Source of the DNA: Microcoleaceae cyanobacterium UBA11344
GTDB lineage: Bacteria; Cyanobacteriota; Cyanobacteriia; Cyanobacteriales; Microcoleaceae
Assembly: GCA_003483675.1 (NCBI GenBank)
Contig: DMYK01000589.1
Coordinates: 1-5,948 of the forward strand
DNA length: 5,948 nucleotides
Direction: 5' to 3'
Positions 5,723 to 5,948 of the stretch are shown piece by piece; the first letter of the stretch is position 1, and every line of letters begins with the position of its first letter. A model generated the notes under the pieces. It searched no databases and was not told where the DNA came from. It saw only the letters and a program-made list of their open reading frames with translations. A program made the translations under genes and the position numbers.

Positions 5723-5792
5723 GTTGACTGTTGACTGTTGACTGTTCACTGTTGGCTGTTCACTGTTCACTGTTGTCAGTTGTCAGTTGGTC
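5723..5792 (+). repeat. GTTGACT-type heptamer array (10 units) upstream of murI
   Basis: Ten consecutive 7-base units all begin GTT: three GTTGACT, then GTTCACT, GTTGGCT, GTTCACT twice, GTTGTCA twice and GTTGGTC. Such short tandemly repeated repetitive (STRR) heptamers are a known feature of filamentous cyanobacterial genomes. The array ends only 17 bases before the murI ATG, so it lies in the promoter or 5' leader of that gene. Confidence 0.9.
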
Positions 5793-5811
5793 ACTGAGCG
5801 TAGTCGAAGTG
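5792..5811. repeat. CACTGAGC...GAAGTG short repeat
   Basis: A 20-base element with complementary ends (CACT/AGTG) that directly continues the heptamer array. I recognise it as close to a short repeat often seen in bacterial intergenic regions (CACTGAGCGNAGTCGAAGTG), but this is recall, not a search. Confidence 0.5.
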
Positions 5812-5821
5812 GCAGTTGCTA

Positions 5822-5898
5822 CCAATGCCCAATGCCCAATGCCCCATACCCAATGCCCCATGCCCCATGCCCCATGCCCCATGCCCCATGCCCCATGC
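5822..5898 (+). repeat. CCCATGC heptamer array (11 units)
   Basis: Eleven contiguous 7-base units. The first five are diverged (CCAATGC three times, CCCATAC, CCAATGC) and the last six are perfect CCCATGC (5857-5898), followed by two more C. This is the reverse complement of the GGGCATG array at 4729-4784. It lies between murI and the divergent reading frame starting at 5931. Confidence 0.92.
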
Positions 5899-5930
5899 CC
5901 GAATATTATCTTTGTTGAAGGTAAAGCAAA

Positions 5931-5948
5931 ATGCCACGAGCGATCGAA
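5931..5948 (+). CDS. Start of a divergent gene, cut by the window edge
   Basis: ATG at 5931 begins MPRAIE and runs off the right edge. AAGG at 5918-5921, 9 bases upstream, is a good ribosome binding site. A possible -10 hexamer TATTAT lies at 5904-5909, but its -35 would fall inside the heptamer array and no match is seen there. Six codons are too few to identify the product. The final bases contain a HIP1-like GCGATCG. Confidence 0.35.

Overview
The window looks like a filamentous, non-marine cyanobacterium, most plausibly of the Microcoleus/Oscillatoria type. The palindrome GCGATCGC (HIP1) occurs seven times in 5.9 kb (742, 2466, 3135, 3318, 4302, 4528, 5111), where chance predicts about 0.1. 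Intergenic DNA is full of cyanobacterial-style heptamer arrays and small palindromes, and the tRNA gene does not encode its CCA end. The genus is inference; the phylum-level call is strong.

Layout. Positions 1-67 hold the last 21 codons of an unidentified plus-strand gene, followed by a clear intrinsic terminator. A 420-bp gene-free leader then precedes a 541-aa extended SDR (CapD-like NAD-dependent epimerase/dehydratase) with non-SDR extensions at both ends. After a repeat-rich gap comes a membrane-embedded family 2 glycosyltransferase of 401 aa. Both are plus-strand genes and both suggest envelope or exopolysaccharide sugar chemistry, but 255 bp with repeats and hairpins separates them, so a shared operon is not shown.

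From about 3840 onward the genes are on the minus strand. A bidirectional terminator separates the two gene sets. Next are tRNA-Asn(GUU), a YacP/Rae1-type NYN-domain endoribonuclease of 184 aa, and murI (glutamate racemase, 279 aa, D-glutamate for peptidoglycan) with its own terminator. At the right edge a short plus-strand reading frame with a ribosome binding site begins at 5931, divergent from murI.

No obviously new multi-gene system is present. The most interesting signals are in the non-coding DNA: a 105-bp MITE-like hairpin after the glycosyltransferase, with related end sequences elsewhere in the window; an exact 37-bp inverted repeat made of GGGCATG heptamers flanking murI; a murI upstream region made almost wholly of three stacked repeat families; a perfect 10-bp inverted repeat just ahead of the glycosyltransferase start; and a possible 13-codon leader peptide ahead of the SDR gene.
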